Positions 47,801 through 56,885 of a stretch of DNA of 64,000 nucleotides are shown in pieces. The first letter of the stretch is position 1; every line of letters starts with the position of its first letter. Origin of the DNA: SLRI01 sp964402505 (GTDB taxonomy: Bacteria > Pseudomonadota > Alphaproteobacteria > Geminicoccales > Geminicoccaceae); contig CAYOCP010000020.1 in assembly GCA_964402505.1 (NCBI GenBank), positions 1-64,000 on the forward strand. Reading direction: 5' to 3'. The notes under the pieces were generated by a model. It ran no database searches and was not told the origin of the DNA. It saw nothing but the letters and a program-made list of their open reading frames with translations. A program made the translations under genes and the position numbers.

Positions 47801-48529
47801 ATGCGGGCACTGGTAATCGAGGACGATCCGGTTTCGGCCAAGCTGATCGAGACGGCCCTGCGCACCGAGAACATCGTGTTCGAGCCCACGGATCGCGGCG
47901 AGGAGGGCATCGAGCTCGCCAAGCTCTACGATTTCGACATCATCATTCTCGATCTGCGCCTGCCGGACATCGACGGCTACGAGGTGGTCCGCCGCCTCCG
48001 GGCGAGCCGCGTGCAGACGCCGGTCCTGATCCTCTCCGGCCGCAGCGACACGACCGACAAGGTCCGGGGCCTGACCAACGGCGCCGACGACTACCTGACC
48101 AAGCCGTTCCACAAGGCGGAGATGCTGGCCCGCATCCACGCCATCGTGCGGCGGGCGAAGGGTCACTCGGAATCGGTGATCCGCACCGGCAAGCTGGTCG
48201 TCAACATGGACAGCCGGTCGGTCGAGGTGGACGGCCAGCGCCTGCACGTCACCGGCAAGGAATACAGCATCCTCGAGCTGCTCTCGCTGCGCAAGGGCAC
48301 GACCTTGACCAAGGAGATGTTCCTCGACCACCTCTATGGCGGGATCGACGAGCCGGAGCTCAAGATCATCGACGTCTTCATCTGCAAGCTCAGAAAGAAG
48401 ATCGCCACCGGCACCGGCGGCCCGAGCTACATCGAGACCGTCTGGGGCCGGGGCTACGTGCTGAAGGATCCGGAGCCGCGCAGCGACGCCATCCCGGCCG
48501 CCGAGCAGGCTGCCGCCGCCGTCGCCTGA
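47801..48529 (+). CDS. ctrA: Cell-cycle/motility response regulator CtrA
   Basis: A 242-aa OmpR-type regulator. The receiver starts MRALVIEDDPVSAKLIE, with the phospho-acceptor in IIILDLRLPDIDGY (D51) and the conserved lysine in LTKPFHKAEM. The C-terminal winged helix (about 125-230) is nearly the standard CtrA sequence, including KEYSILELLSLRKGTTLTK and KIIDVFICKLRKKI. CtrA governs the cell cycle in Caulobacterales and Rhizobiales and mainly motility in Rhodospirillales. Here it is divergent from fliI. The C-terminal tail is Ala-rich. Confidence 0.97.
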   Translation: MRALVIEDDPVSAKLIETALRTENIVFEPTDRGEEGIELAKLYDFDIIILDLRLPDIDGYEVVRRLRASRVQTPVLILSGRSDTTDKVRGLTNGADDYLTKPFHKAEMLARIHAIVRRAKGHSESVIRTGKLVVNMDSRSVEVDGQRLHVTGKEYSILELLSLRKGTTLTKEMFLDHLYGGIDEPELKIIDVFICKLRKKIATGTGGPSYIETVWGRGYVLKDPEPRSDAIPAAEQAAAAVA

Positions 48530-48578
48530 GCCGGTTCCCCCGCTGTCCCGCAGCGAGCGTCCCCCGCCCGAAGAGCGC

Positions 48579-49466
48579 CTATGCGCCGGACTGCAGGCGG
48601 GCGGCGGTCAGCGTGTTGCGCATCAGGCAGGCCACGGTCATCGGCCCCACCCCGCCGGGCACCGGCGTGATGGCGCCCGCGACCTCGGCCACCTCGGCGA
48701 AGGCGACGTCGCCCACCAGCCGGCTCGTGCCATCCGCCTCTTCGATACGGTTGATACCTACATCGATCACGGCAGCACCGGGCTTGACCCAGTCGCGCCG
48801 GACGAGGCCCGGCCGGCCGACCGCAGCAACGAGAATGTCGGCGCGGCGGCAGACGGAGGCCAGATCGCGGGTCCTGGAATGGGCCAGAGTGACCGTGCAG
48901 TCGGCGGCGAGCAAGAGGGCGGCCAGAGGCTTGCCGACGATGTTGGAGCGGCCGATGACGACCGCTTCCCGCCCCTCGAGCCCGTTCGTCCCGAGCGTTT
49001 GGCGCAGGAGATGCAGGCAGCCGAGCGGCGTGCAGGGCACGAGGAGCCGGTCGGGATCGGGCCGCGTGGCGCTGAAGAGCGCGCCGACATTGGCCGGATG
49101 GAAGCCGTCGACGTCCTTCGCCGGCGAGATGGCGGAGAGCACCCGTGCCTCGTCGACGGCTCGCGGCAGCGGCAGCTGGACGAGGATGCCGTTGACGTTT
49201 GGATCGGCGTCGAGTGCGGCGAGTCGCTCGAGGAGCGCCGGTGTTCCGATCTCGGCCGGAAGCTCGATCAGCCGGGCATCGATACCGGCCGCCTCGGCCA
49301 TCCGGGTCTTGGTCCGGACATAGGCGCGGCTCGCCGGATGGTCGCCGACGATGACGACGGCGAGGCCGGGCGGCCTCGCCTGCCGCGCCCTGAACGCCTC
49401 GACCGCCCGGCCGATCTCGTGCCGCAAGGCGGCGGCCGCCGCCTTGCCGTCGATGATGGTCGCCAT
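48579..49466 (-). CDS. folD: Methylenetetrahydrofolate dehydrogenase / cyclohydrolase
   Basis: A 295-aa bifunctional enzyme of one-carbon metabolism. FolD signatures are SRAYVRTKTRMAEAAGI (with the catalytic lysine), NVNGILVQLPLP, KDVDGFHPANVG, the NADP motif VIGRSNIVGKPLAALL and TPVPGGVGPMTVACLM. The ATG at 49466 fits the family start (IIDGKAAAAALR); the frame open to 50957 is spurious. It converges on ctrA and lies 50 bp downstream of the 3-hydroxybutyrate dehydrogenase gene. Confidence 0.96.
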   Translation of the reverse strand: MATIIDGKAAAAALRHEIGRAVEAFRARQARPPGLAVVIVGDHPASRAYVRTKTRMAEAAGIDARLIELPAEIGTPALLERLAALDADPNVNGILVQLPLPRAVDEARVLSAISPAKDVDGFHPANVGALFSATRPDPDRLLVPCTPLGCLHLLRQTLGTNGLEGREAVVIGRSNIVGKPLAALLLAADCTVTLAHSRTRDLASVCRRADILVAAVGRPGLVRRDWVKPGAAVIDVGINRIEEADGTSRLVGDVAFAEVAEVAGAITPVPGGVGPMTVACLMRNTLTAARLQSGA

Positions 49467-49516
49467 GCCGTTCCTCCCCTCGCCTCGCCGTCGCCCCCCC
49501 TCCGGCCTTCCGGCTC

Positions 49517-50299
49517 TCACATCATCGACCAGCCATGGCTCACGATCATCGACTGGCCGGTGAGGGCGTTGGTCGGAAACGCGGCGAAGACATGCGCCAT
49601 CTCGGCCACGTCCTCGATGGTGGTGAACTCGCCGTCGACGGTCCCGCCCAGCATGACCTTCTTCACCACCTCCTCCTCGGAGATGCCGAGATCCCTCGCC
49701 TGCTCGGGAATCTGCTTGTCGACCAGCGGCGTTCGGACGAAGCCCGGGCAGATGACGTTGGCGCGAACACCGTGCGCCGCCCCCTCCTTGGCGATGACGC
49801 GGGCGAGGCCCAGAAGCCCGTGCTTGGCGGTCACATAGGCGGACTTGAGTGCCGAGGCCTCCCAGGAATGCACCGAGCCCATGAAGATGACCGACCCGCC
49901 CCCTTGACCGTACATGTGCGGCAGGCAGGCCTTGGAGGTGAGGAAGGCGCCATCGAGATGGATGGCCAGAAGCTTCTTCCATTCGGCGAGCGGGAAGTCC
50001 TCGAGCTTGTGAACGATCTGGATGCCGGCATTCGAGACCAGCACGTCGACCCGGCCCCACTCCCGGACCACCCGGGCGACGCCGGCATTCACCTCGTCCT
50101 CGTCGGTGACGTTCATGGCCACGCCGATGGCCGATCCCGGTCCCCGCGCCGTCAGCTCGGCGGCGGCCCGATCGGCGGCATCCGGATTCAAGTCGGCGAT
50201 CGCCACCCTCGCGCCATCGGCGGCGAACCGGTCGGCGATTCCCTTGCCGATGCCGCTCGCGGCACCGGTGATGATGCAGACCTTGTCCTTCAGATTCAT
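49517..50299 (-). CDS. bdhA: 3-hydroxybutyrate dehydrogenase
   Basis: A 260-aa SDR with the full bacterial D-3-hydroxybutyrate dehydrogenase pattern. TGAASGIGKGIA binds NAD, SNAGIQIVHKLEDFP and MGSVHSWEASALKSAYVTAKHG contain the catalytic Ser/Tyr/Lys, and CPGFVRTPLVDKQIPEQA leads on to SHGWSM at the C-terminus. It oxidises 3-hydroxybutyrate to acetoacetate in polyhydroxybutyrate turnover. It may be co-transcribed with folD. Confidence 0.94.
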   Translation of the reverse strand: MNLKDKVCIITGAASGIGKGIADRFAADGARVAIADLNPDAADRAAAELTARGPGSAIGVAMNVTDEDEVNAGVARVVREWGRVDVLVSNAGIQIVHKLEDFPLAEWKKLLAIHLDGAFLTSKACLPHMYGQGGGSVIFMGSVHSWEASALKSAYVTAKHGLLGLARVIAKEGAAHGVRANVICPGFVRTPLVDKQIPEQARDLGISEEEVVKKVMLGGTVDGEFTTIEDVAEMAHVFAAFPTNALTGQSMIVSHGWSMM

Positions 50300-50979
50300 G
50301 AGCTCGTTCCCATTCAGCGACCCGGCGCGACGAGGAGGGACCGGATCGTGCCGAAAACCGGTCGCGCGAGGTCGAGACCCTGCCCCACGCTAGCGCAAGC
50401 ACCGCTCCGGCGCCATCGCCGGCACACCGGGCGTCCCGGACGAGAGCGTCAGCGAACGGTGACGAACCGGATTGCCGGGCCCACCTCAGCCTGATCGAGG
50501 GTTTCCGGCGCCGGCAAGGGAGCACCCGGCCCGTCGGGAGCGGCCTCGGCACCGCTGCGGGCGGGCGACCGCATTGCCGCCACGCGGTCCGCGGCCGAGC
50601 CCCGGCAGCGTCACCCGGGGCCGGGGCAAGCCGGCGGCGCTCGCAGTCCGGGGTCGAGCCCTGCGCGACGGCCCTTGGCGGAGCCTCGGCCGCGGTTCGA
50701 ATGCCGCGTCGGCCGGCAGGGGTAGGGCTTGGCGATATTCGGAACGGCGCGGCGGGCTGGTCGCGATGCGGGAGGGCAGAAGGGCTGTCGCGAACGACGA
50801 CGAGCCGACCCGCGCGCCCGGTCCTCGAGCTCGTGTCTGGCGCGATGACCCGCGCCATCGGGCGCCGGTGCTCGATGAGGCGGCGGACCTTCACGGGCGG
50901 CGTCATCGACGCTCGTGGTGGGAAGAGAGCTCGACAGGGAGGGATCGAGGTCGCCACCGCCGAACCTGCTCCGGCCGAT
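50300..50979. other. Gene-poor 680-bp stretch
   Basis: Frames in this GC-rich region are Arg/Pro-rich and carry no family motif, and no convincing ribosome-binding site was found. No terminator or repeat was seen. It should include the promoter of bdhA-folD, but none is obvious. Confidence 0.5.
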
Positions 50980-53900
50980 TCAGGGCTTCATCTGCTCGTG
51001 GCTGGGCCGTCGATCACCCCGCAGCACGACATAGATCGCCGGAATGACGAGCACGGTCAGCGCCGTCGAGGAGGCGAGCCCGAACAGCAGCGAGATCGCG
51101 AGTCCCTGAAAGATCGGGTCGGTCAGGATCACCGCGGCGCCGATCATGGCGGCCAAAGCGGTCAGCAGGATCGGCTTGAAGCGGATGGCGCCGGCCTCGA
51201 GCAGCACCTCGAGCAGCGGCCGCTCGGGTGCTCGCGCATGGCGGATGAAATCCACGAGCAGAATGGAGTTGCGCACGATGATGCCGGCGAGCGCGATGAA
51301 GCCGATCATCGAGGTGGCGGTGAACGGTGCGTCGAACAGCCAGTGGCCGAGCATGATGCCGATGAAGGTGAGCGGGATCGGCGTGAGGATCACGAGCGGC
51401 AGCCTGAAGGAGTCGAACTGCGCGACGACGAGGATGTAGATGCCGAGAATCGCCACCATGAAGGCAGCGCCCATGTCGCGGAAGGTCACCCACGTCACCT
51501 CCCATTCGCCGTCCCAGAGGAGAGTGGGGTGTTGCTCATCGTCGGGCTGGCCGTGCAACGCAATGGCGGGTTTGGCCGATCCGCCCCAATCCGCCCTGGC
51601 GATGGCGTCGGCTACCGCGAGCATGCCGTAGACCGGCGCCTCGAAGGCACCGGCGAGCTCGCCCATGACCATCTCGGCGGCGCGGCCGTTGTGCCGGAAG
51701 ATCGGATAGGACGCCCGCTCGCGGCTCACCGAGACGACATCGCCGAGCTCGACGATGGCTCGGTCACCCGGCAGCGCATTGGCGGGCACCGGGGTGGCGA
51801 GCGTGCGCTCGTTGACGACCCGCTCGCTCTTGGACATCGCGAGCCGGATCGGGATCGGCTGGCGGCCGCCGCCGCGATACGAGTAGCCGACCGTGGTGCC
51901 GGCGCCGAGCGTGCGGATCGTGTCGTACACGTCGCCCTGCTCCACGCGGTAGTATTCGAGGTTGTCCTGATCGATGGCGAGCCTCACGCGCTGCGGCCGA
52001 TTGCGAAAGCTGTCCTCGACATCGACGATGAAGGGCACGGCCTCGAAGGCCTCGCGCACCCTTGTGGCGACGGCACGCCGCGTTTCGGGATCGGGGCCGT
52101 AGATTTCGGCGAGCAGCGTGCCGAGCACCGGCGGCCCCGGCGGCGGCTCGACCACCTTCACCACGGTTCCCCCCGGCAGCGGCAGCTCCTGGAGCCGCCT
52201 CCGCAGTTCTAGCGCGATGTCGTGGCTGGCGCGGCTGCGCTCGCCTTTCTCTACGAGGTTGACGGCGAGATCGCCCCGCTCCGGTTCCGAGCGCAGATAG
52301 TAGTGCCGGACCAGACCGTTGAAGTTGAAGGGAGCGGCAGTGCCGGCATAGGCCTGGAACGAGGCGACCTCGGCCACGGGCGCGAGGCGCTCCACCATCG
52401 CCTGCAACGTCCGGTCGGTGTCCTCGACCGACGACCCCTTCGGCAGATCGACCACCACCTGCAAATCGGCCTTGTTGTCGAAAGGCAGGAGCTTCACGGT
52501 CACATCCTGCGTGTAGAAGAGCCCGAGCGAGGCGAGCGTGAGGACGCCCACGGCGAGCAGGAACGCCCAGGCACGGCGCCTCGTCCGCAACACCGGCTCC
52601 GCCGTGGCGACATAGGCGCGGCCGAGCCGGCCACCCTGGGCGCCGCCGTGCCCGTGCGCGCCGTTGTGGGCGCCGCCACCGACTTTCGTCATCAGCCAGG
52701 GCGTGACGATCACGGCGACGAAGAAGGAGAACAGCATGGCGGCCGAGGCGTTCGCCGGGATCGGGCTCATATACGGCCCCATCATGCCGGACACGAACAG
52801 CATCGGCAGCAGGGCCGCGACCACCGTCAGCGTTGCGACGATGGTCGGGTTGCCGACTTCGGCCACCGCCTCGATCGCCGCCTGCGCGCGCGGCCGGCCA
52901 TCCCGCATCGCCCAGTGGCGGGCAATGTTCTCGATCACCACGATGGCGTCGTCCACCAGGATGCCGATCGAGAAGATGAGCGCGAACAGGCTCACGCGGT
53001 TGAGCGTGTACCCCATGATCCAGGAGGCGAAGAGGGTGAGCAGGATCGTCGTCGGGATCACCACCGCCACCACCAGCGCCTCGCGCCAGCCGATGGCGAA
53101 ACCGACCAGGACGACGATCGAGACGGTCGCGAGCCCGAGATGGAGCAGGAGCTCGTTGGCCTTCTCGTTCGCGGTCTCGCCGTAGTCGCGGGTGACGGTC
53201 ATCTCGACCTCGGCCGGGAAGATCTGGCCGCGCGCCCGCTCGAGCCGCTCGACGATGGCGTGCGCGATGACGACGGCGTTGGTGCCGGGCCGTTTGGCGA
53301 TGGCCAGCGACACGGCCGGCGTCCGCGCGAGACCGGCCGCTGTCTTGCGCACATGGGTCACACGCGCCTCGTTCGGCTCGGTGGCGAGCACCACCGTGCC
53401 GACATCGCGCACATAAACAGGGCGACCGTCGCGCGCGGTGAGCAGAAGATTGCCGATCGCGGACAGCGATTGCAGGGTCTGGCCGGCGACGAGCGTGCGC
53501 TGCTCACCCATCTCGCGCACCCGGCCGACCTGGAACGAACGGTTGGCGCCGGCGATCTTCGCGGCGAGCTGCTGCAGCGTGATGCCGTAGAGCGACAGAA
53601 GCTCGGGGTCCGGCTCGACGCGGATTTCCTCGGGCTGCTCGCCGACGATGTAGGTGAGGCCGATGTCGGGCAGCTTCAGCACCTCGACCTGAAGCTCGCG
53701 GGCGAGGCGGGTCAGGCCATTCGCGTTCCAGCTTCCCGCCGCGTCCGGTGTCGGCGTCAGGGTGACGACGACGATGGCGACATCGTCGATGCCGCGGCCG
53801 ACGATCAGGGGCTCGGGGATGCCGACCGGGATGCGATCCATGTTGGCGCGGATTTTCTCGTGCACGCGCAGGATCGCGGCATCGGCGTCGGTGCCGACGA

Positions 53901-54201
53901 GAAAGCGCGCGGTGACCACGGCACCATCGTCCTCGGTCTGCGAGTAGACGTGCTCGACGCCGTCGATGCTCTTGATGATGGTTTCCAGCGGCTCGGTGAC
54001 GAGCTTGACGGCGTCCTCCGCCTCGAGGCCGTTGGCCTGAACGCGGATGTCCACCATCGGCACGGAAATCTGCGGTTCCTCCTCGCGCGGCAGCATGACC
54101 AGGGCGATGAGCCCGAGGGCCAGGGACGCGAGCAGGAAGAGCGGCGTCAGCGGCGAGGCGATGAAGAACCGGGTGAGGCCGCCGGCGATCCCGAGCTTCA
54201 C
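50980..54201 (-). CDS. RND efflux transporter, inner-membrane permease
   Basis: A 1073-aa proton-driven efflux pump with 12 helices and two large periplasmic loops. The first helix is near residues 13-35, followed by LPREEEPQISVP; the porter loops include VYSQTEDDGAVVTARF, and TM4 has SIGILVDDAIVVIENIAR with the proton-relay aspartates. The C-terminal half repeats the fold and ends ALTVLVIPAIYVVL. The start is GTG at 54201, overlapping the adaptor stop (GTGA); the longer frame to 54417 overlaps the adaptor gene. No outer-membrane channel gene is adjacent. Confidence 0.93.
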   Translation of the reverse strand: MKLGIAGGLTRFFIASPLTPLFLLASLALGLIALVMLPREEEPQISVPMVDIRVQANGLEAEDAVKLVTEPLETIIKSIDGVEHVYSQTEDDGAVVTARFLVGTDADAAILRVHEKIRANMDRIPVGIPEPLIVGRGIDDVAIVVVTLTPTPDAAGSWNANGLTRLARELQVEVLKLPDIGLTYIVGEQPEEIRVEPDPELLSLYGITLQQLAAKIAGANRSFQVGRVREMGEQRTLVAGQTLQSLSAIGNLLLTARDGRPVYVRDVGTVVLATEPNEARVTHVRKTAAGLARTPAVSLAIAKRPGTNAVVIAHAIVERLERARGQIFPAEVEMTVTRDYGETANEKANELLLHLGLATVSIVVLVGFAIGWREALVVAVVIPTTILLTLFASWIMGYTLNRVSLFALIFSIGILVDDAIVVIENIARHWAMRDGRPRAQAAIEAVAEVGNPTIVATLTVVAALLPMLFVSGMMGPYMSPIPANASAAMLFSFFVAVIVTPWLMTKVGGGAHNGAHGHGGAQGGRLGRAYVATAEPVLRTRRRAWAFLLAVGVLTLASLGLFYTQDVTVKLLPFDNKADLQVVVDLPKGSSVEDTDRTLQAMVERLAPVAEVASFQAYAGTAAPFNFNGLVRHYYLRSEPERGDLAVNLVEKGERSRASHDIALELRRRLQELPLPGGTVVKVVEPPPGPPVLGTLLAEIYGPDPETRRAVATRVREAFEAVPFIVDVEDSFRNRPQRVRLAIDQDNLEYYRVEQGDVYDTIRTLGAGTTVGYSYRGGGRQPIPIRLAMSKSERVVNERTLATPVPANALPGDRAIVELGDVVSVSRERASYPIFRHNGRAAEMVMGELAGAFEAPVYGMLAVADAIARADWGGSAKPAIALHGQPDDEQHPTLLWDGEWEVTWVTFRDMGAAFMVAILGIYILVVAQFDSFRLPLVILTPIPLTFIGIMLGHWLFDAPFTATSMIGFIALAGIIVRNSILLVDFIRHARAPERPLLEVLLEAGAIRFKPILLTALAAMIGAAVILTDPIFQGLAISLLFGLASSTALTVLVIPAIYVVLRGDRRPSHEQMKP

Positions 54202-55220
54202 GGCTCCCGGTCCGGCATCACGATCCGGTCGCCGGAGCGGAGCCCGGTCAGCACCTCGACGCGCGGGCCATCGTCGGTGGGGACCGTCTCGCCGAGGATC
54301 ACGGCAAGCTCGATCGGCCCGTTTTCCATTGCCACCCGCACGTAGTCGATGCCGTGACGGACCGTCACGGCCTCCTCGGGAACGGCGATGACCGATCGCT
54401 GGCCGACCGGAATCCATACCAATGTACGCTCGTTGACGAAATAGTCGCCGATCCCGTCAAACTCGACATCGGCGACGACACGGCCGTTCGCGATTTCCGG
54501 ATAGACCTTGGCGACGCGGCCGGGACGTGCCTGGGCGAGGCCGCCGCTCGTTGCCGGCGAAAGGCCGCGCCGGCCGATCCGCACCAAGGCATCCTCCCTG
54601 ATCTCTTTGGCGTGCCGTTCGGGAAGCGACAGGCGCAGGTAATAGCGACCGCTGGCGATGCGTGCGATCTCCTCCCCCGGCAGCACCACCGAGCCGAGCG
54701 TGACGGACACCGTGAGCGCCCGCCCGTCGGCCGGCGCCAGCACTTCGCCCTCGCGCGTCCGCTGCTCGACGACAGCCTTCTCGGCCTGTGCCGCTGCGAC
54801 CTGATTGACGATGACGTCGAACTGCGTTTGGGCCTGGTCGAGGCGAAACCGGGTCCCGGCACCGCGGGCGAGGAGCTGCTGCGCCCGGTCGAGCTCGGTG
54901 CGCGCATTCTCGAGCTGCGAATTCAGCGCCTCGATCCTCGCGGTCGCGGCGTTCAGCTCGAGTGCCAGCTTGTCGTCGACGACATTCGCAAGAACGTCGC
55001 CTTCCTTCACCTCGGCGCCTTCCGTGACCCGGATGGCGCGGATCGAGCCCCCGATGCGGGCGCGCGCCGGCACCACCCTTCTGGCTTCCACCTGACCGAA
55101 TACGGCCTTCATCTCCAGGACCGTGACGGGACTGACGATATGTTCCGCCGCGGCCGCCGGTGCCATGCCGGCGAGCAGCGCCAGGATCGTCAGGCAGCCG
55201 AGACCGGCGGCGCGGGGCAT
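54198..55220 (-). CDS. RND efflux periplasmic adaptor (membrane fusion protein)
   Basis: A 340-aa adaptor with a signal peptide (about 1-25, ending AAAAE). The lipoyl-like half IGGSIRAIRVTEGAEVKEGDVLANV is followed by a coiled-coil hairpin (about 85-150) and the returning GEVLAPADGRAL segment, then a beta-barrel domain and a C-terminal membrane-proximal domain. It bridges the RND pump with an outer-membrane channel. It overlaps the RND gene by 4 bp and lies 70 bp downstream of the DUF2892 gene. Confidence 0.92.
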   Translation of the reverse strand: MPRAAGLGCLTILALLAGMAPAAAAEHIVSPVTVLEMKAVFGQVEARRVVPARARIGGSIRAIRVTEGAEVKEGDVLANVVDDKLALELNAATARIEALNSQLENARTELDRAQQLLARGAGTRFRLDQAQTQFDVIVNQVAAAQAEKAVVEQRTREGEVLAPADGRALTVSVTLGSVVLPGEEIARIASGRYYLRLSLPERHAKEIREDALVRIGRRGLSPATSGGLAQARPGRVAKVYPEIANGRVVADVEFDGIGDYFVNERTLVWIPVGQRSVIAVPEEAVTVRHGIDYVRVAMENGPIELAVILGETVPTDDGPRVEVLTGLRSGDRIVMPDREP

Positions 55221-55290
55221 GGTCGCTTCCTTCGGGCAGGCGGAATGTTGCGCGCCCGGCGCGCAACGTTCCGGCAGTGGCGAGGCGCCA

Positions 55291-55494
55291 TCAGGTGAAC
55301 GCGCACCCGCTCCTCAGGCCGAGCATCTTGAACAGCCTGGCGACGGGGCAGAAGCCGCTCACCGAGGCCTGCATGAGATTGAGCCCGACGAAGGCGGTCA
55401 GCAGATACCAGTAAGGCGACACGTAGAAGCCGAGCGCCAGCGACAGCAGCACCATGAAGCCGGCGAACAGCATGACGGCACGGTCGATCGACAT
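55291..55494 (-). CDS. DUF2892 (YgaP-like) small membrane protein
   Basis: A 67-aa protein with two transmembrane helices. MSIDRAVMLFAGFMVLLSLAL and the YLLTAFVGLNLMQASVSGFCPVARLF segment, with the conserved FCP, match DUF2892, the membrane part of the rhodanese YgaP. The start at 55494 has a GAGGAG site. Such genes are common in operons controlled by sulfide/persulfide-sensing ArsR regulators (BigR/SqrR/YgaV). It precedes the adaptor and RND genes on the same strand, so all three probably form one unit. Confidence 0.85.
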   Translation of the reverse strand: MSIDRAVMLFAGFMVLLSLALGFYVSPYWYLLTAFVGLNLMQASVSGFCPVARLFKMLGLRSGCAFT

Positions 55495-55631
55495 CTCCTC
55501 ACCCCTTTCCCTGTTGTGAGCGACAACCCGGTGAACCGGGCTCGATCGCCAGCGCGCCCTTTCGAGGCCCGATGACCGTGCGGCCTGTGGCATGGCGCAT
55601 GGCTGCAGGATCGATCCCGTGTTTAATATTC

Positions 55632-55645
55632 ATATTCACGAATAT
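55632..55645. promoter_or_regulatory. ArsR-type dyad operator ATATTC-AC-GAATAT
   Basis: A 6-2-6 inverted repeat sits inside a strongly AT-rich pocket (about 55622-55650) of otherwise GC-rich DNA, about 140 bp upstream of the DUF2892 start. ATATTC/GAATAT arms resemble BigR-type ArsR operators. The regulator gene is not in the window. Confidence 0.5.
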
Positions 55646-55753
55646 AAAATGGAGCGAGCGGATGTCAAGCCGCCAAGGCTGGCGGCCGCCTGTCCTGCCG
55701 TCAGGCCGGGCCGATGCCGCGCCGCGTCGTCACCGTCGGGGGCGTGCCCTCCC

Positions 55754-56830
55754 CTACTCCACCGGGCGGCTCAGCAGGTCCGTGTACATCGTCCAGAAGC
55801 GGTCGAGGTCGATGCGGCGGATGATGGTGGCGGGCTGGGTGCCGGTGGGCGGGTTCTTTGCGTACCCGAGGGAGCGGCCGTAATCGGGGCCGAACTGGGC
55901 GTCGACGTCGAGATGGACCTCGATGCTGTCGGTGACGATGGAGGGGTCGAGCAGCCAGGCCACGGCGATTGTGTCCCAGACATAGGCGGTGGCTTCGGGG
56001 TCGTCGGCGAAGCGCTTGCCGTAGGTGGCCTCGAACATCCGCGCCACCACCGTGTCGGCGCTGGTGATCCGGTCGAACACCTCCTTGTCGAAGGCGGCGG
56101 TGTCGGTCACGTCGAGCGGTATCACGATGTGCTCGATGGGGGCGCGGACCACGATCCTCGCGGCCTCGGGGTCGAACCACCAGTTGAACTCGGCGGCCGG
56201 CGTGACGTTGCCCGGCACCTCGACGGCCCCGCCCATGTAGACGATGCGCTTGATGAGCGGGATGATGGCGGGATCGGTGCGGATGGCGAGGGCGAGGTTC
56301 GTGAGCGGTCCGACGGCGAGGATGGTGACCTCATCGGGATTCGCCTTGATGGTGTCGATGAGCCAGGCGACCGCGTTCTCGTCGCTCGCCTCGACTTTTT
56401 GCGCGAATCCGTCCGGCGGAGCCACGAGATCGTCCCTGTTCCTGGGCTCGGGCTTGCGCCAGGCACCCGAGTAGCCCTTGCCGAACAGGGCCTGCTCGGC
56501 CTCGAGCGGGGCGGGATCGTGCAGCAGCGGGTCGTTGGCGCCGGCATGGATCTCGACCTTGCCGGCGAGACCCATGCGCTCGACCGCGCGCTCGGCGTCG
56601 GCGACCTCCTGCATGAGCCACTGGTTGCCGCTGACGACGCTGATGCCGAGGAGGTCGATCTTTCCCTCCTTCATCGCCTGGGCGAGCATGACGAAGGCCT
56701 GCCCGTCATCGCCCATGGTGTTGAAGTCGGTGTCGAAGATCACCTTCTCCTGGGCCAGGGCCGTGCTGCCGAGGCCGATGAGGGCGGCGGTCGCGGCGGC
56801 CGCGATGGTGCCCCTGATCCTGCAACGCAT
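55754..56830 (-). CDS. Secreted nucleoside hydrolase-like protein
   Basis: A 358-aa inosine/uridine-preferring nucleoside hydrolase family member with a signal peptide (about 1-27, ending ALAQ). The calcium-binding aspartate cluster appears as DTDFNTMGDDGQAF instead of the usual DTDPGxDDA, a variant of a periplasmic subfamily. VGPLTNLALAI and the FNWWFDPEAARIV segment with the catalytic-region residues are conserved. The ATG at 56830 with GGGAGGAC upstream is preferred over the start 14 codons earlier. It lies downstream of sitD; a link with metal uptake is not evident. Confidence 0.85.
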   Translation of the reverse strand: MRCRIRGTIAAAATAALIGLGSTALAQEKVIFDTDFNTMGDDGQAFVMLAQAMKEGKIDLLGISVVSGNQWLMQEVADAERAVERMGLAGKVEIHAGANDPLLHDPAPLEAEQALFGKGYSGAWRKPEPRNRDDLVAPPDGFAQKVEASDENAVAWLIDTIKANPDEVTILAVGPLTNLALAIRTDPAIIPLIKRIVYMGGAVEVPGNVTPAAEFNWWFDPEAARIVVRAPIEHIVIPLDVTDTAAFDKEVFDRITSADTVVARMFEATYGKRFADDPEATAYVWDTIAVAWLLDPSIVTDSIEVHLDVDAQFGPDYGRSLGYAKNPPTGTQPATIIRRIDLDRFWTMYTDLLSRPVE

Positions 56831-56885
56831 GATTGTCCTCCCCGAGCTGGCGCTGAACTCAGGATCGATCAAAGCGCCGTGCCGA

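Noticed and set aside
50472..51047. A plus-strand frame in the gene-poor region
   Set aside because: Arg/Pro-rich composition, no convincing ribosome-binding site, and it runs antisense into the RND gene.
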